A stretch of 64,000 nt of DNA from Begonia masoniana (lineage: Eukaryota > Streptophyta > Magnoliopsida > Cucurbitales > Begoniaceae): positions 49,751,646-49,815,645 of the forward strand of contig CM039508.1 in assembly GCA_022432975.1 (NCBI GenBank), read 5' to 3'. Both the position numbers and the translations under genes were made by a program. How positions within the stretch are numbered: the first letter of the stretch is position 1; each line of letters opens with the position of its first letter. Under the pieces are notes generated by a model. The model made no database searches, was not told the origin of the DNA, and worked only from the letters and a program-made list of their open reading frames with translations. Below, piece by piece: positions 62,717 to 64,000 of the stretch.

Positions 62717-63150
62717 AGCTGAACAATCGAAGAGAATCTACTGCTCTTTTCAAGATATTGGAAAAGATTCAGCAAGACGAGAAAGCCATTCGAGAGGACG
62801 GTAGTTGAGACACATCCTCTGGGTGAAGACAGAGTAGGAAGGAGGGAAGGGGAAGATGTAGAAAGGGGCCAACATTACTCCATTAACGCGTGGCGACTGA
62901 AGGTGAGAAAAGTCTCTAATCCCGTCAAAGTCAACCACCCAACAACTCGAGACCAGAGTTTGGGCAACGAACCCACACAGCGGTTCGAATAATCCAACGT
63001 TAAGTTGACTTTCAGTCTCTCACTTCGCGCCTGTTGAACGATCTTCCAAGTTCCAAGTATGTGGGCCGTGTGTACTCGGGAGTTGGGGACGCCCAGCCTC
63101 GATTATTCTAGACGAAGGTGAAAAAAAACCATAAAATTATGACATCATTC
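62717..63150. other. NAD kinase upstream region
   Basis: GC-richer sequence that probably includes the promoter. A GA tract (about 62664-62681) lies just inside intron 1. No distinct element recognised. Confidence 0.4.
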
Positions 63151-63151
63151 C

Positions 63152-63287
63152 GCATTCTAAGTGTTGACCATCGCATTTAAGCGAGGGAGACCGCCGCAGT
63201 TGACCTCGTTTAGGCGGCGGTCGTCATCGCTTGTATTAGTCCGCGGGAGATCACATATATTAGAGAGGTCGCCCGCACTTAGAACGC
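63152..63287. mobile_element. Hairpin MITE candidate
   Basis: Terminal inverted repeats GCATTCTAAGTG (63152-63163) and CACTTAGAACGC (63276-63287) match at 11 of 12 positions. Inside is a second inverted pair, GACCGCCGC and GCGGCGGTC, around 63190-63225. The block is much more GC-rich than its AT-rich surroundings. No clear target duplication seen. Confidence 0.45.
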
Positions 63288-64000
63288 AACACGACCACTA
63301 GTAAATTTAACAGAACGTGTCGTCCATGGTTGATTTGTTCTCTAGAGATAGTTGAAGGGTTGATTTGTACCATAATATGGTTTATAGGTCAGTTTATTTC
63401 TGACCCTATAGTTTAATAATTTTTTTAAACTTTATTTTATTATTCTATTATCTAAATATATTTGTTGACGTAATAAATAATGATTTATTCAATTAAAGTA
63501 AATTTAACGTAATTAAACATTTATAATTTATTATGTTAATTGTACTTTAATTGCACTAATCATTATTTAACACGTCAATAATTATAGTAAACGTAACATT
63601 ATTCTATCAAAAAATGATAATATTATATTTATCTTTTAACTATTTATAATTTATTATATTAATTACAATCGTCAATGTTTGTCATTATATTAATTACAAT
63701 AGTCAATGTTTGTCATGTAAAAAAATATAATTATAAAATAAATATAATATTACTTTTTAATTATTATCTCATGGCGTGAAATTTATTAATTGTTATAGCC
63801 AATATTATAGATTATAAATAAATAAAATATATTATTAACAAGTAACACTATTAATTGCACCTATTGTTTAGTGACATGTTATGATGTAAAATTATAAAAT
63901 AAATACAGCATTATTCATCAATGAATACACATTTGTCATAATTTAATATAAAAAATTCAGCTCATAAAATATACGTGACAAACCTTTTCTTTTAATTAAC
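63288..64000. other. AT-rich right flank
   Basis: No gene seen. The part at about 63480-63610 resembles 7590-7740 (shared TTAATTGTACTTTAATTGCA-like wording and TTATTTAACA), and TTAATTACAATNGTCAATGT is repeated at about 63660 and 63690. Probably dispersed AT-rich repeats. Confidence 0.4.

Overview
This window is nuclear DNA of a flowering plant, most likely a eudicot. The genes have many short exons with GT-AG introns. The products are plant-specific or plant-typical: an NF-YA factor with a miR169 site, a chloroplast RbcX, a SIAMESE-related cell-cycle inhibitor, a DUF604 glycosyltransferase and a plant-type NAD kinase. About half of the sequence is LTR retrotransposon, including TRIM, Cassandra, chromovirus and Sirevirus types. 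I cannot name the species.

Layout. 1-6450 holds an NF-YA gene on the minus strand. Its 5' UTR intron carries about 2 kb of an uninterrupted ATG/CAT triplet repeat. 6.9-7.2 kb is a TRIM element. 8.5-8.9 kb is a small SIAMESE-related gene on the plus strand. 10.2-10.5 kb is a fragment of an AKT1-type potassium channel, cut by a Ty3/gypsy chromovirus (10499-27642, minus strand, target duplication GGAGA). That element is itself split by a Sirevirus-type Copia element (13818-26051, plus strand, duplication AAGTG). The Sirevirus copy carries a 46-bp array in its 5' LTR and a 24-bp array that has replaced the start of its 3' LTR.

28.4-29.7 kb is RbcX (plus strand). A U6 snRNA relic follows at 30.1 kb. 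30.6-37.6 kb is ARMC8, a CTLH/GID ubiquitin-ligase subunit (minus strand), with a gag-only LTR element in its second intron. 38.3-39.2 kb is a Cassandra element with 5S rRNA sequence in both LTRs. 40.9-54.7 kb is a decayed Copia element that splits an unidentified gene (duplication GAGCG). It is in turn split by a second, much younger Sirevirus (43434-53992, duplication AGCTG). 55.3-57.1 kb is a frameshifted DUF604 glycosyltransferase. 58.0-62.7 kb is a NAD kinase with a one-base insertion in the exon after the GGDG motif. The right end holds a hairpin MITE candidate and AT-rich sequence.

The host genes are unrelated and do not form a cluster. What unites the window is repeat behaviour. Three long, almost perfectly homogeneous tandem arrays (3-bp, 24-bp and 46-bp units) lie within 21 kb, and there are two independent nests of one LTR element inside another. 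LTR divergence counted by eye agrees with the nesting order in both nests. Exon boundaries were worked out by hand from reading frame, splice consensus and remembered family sequence. No search or transcript evidence was available.
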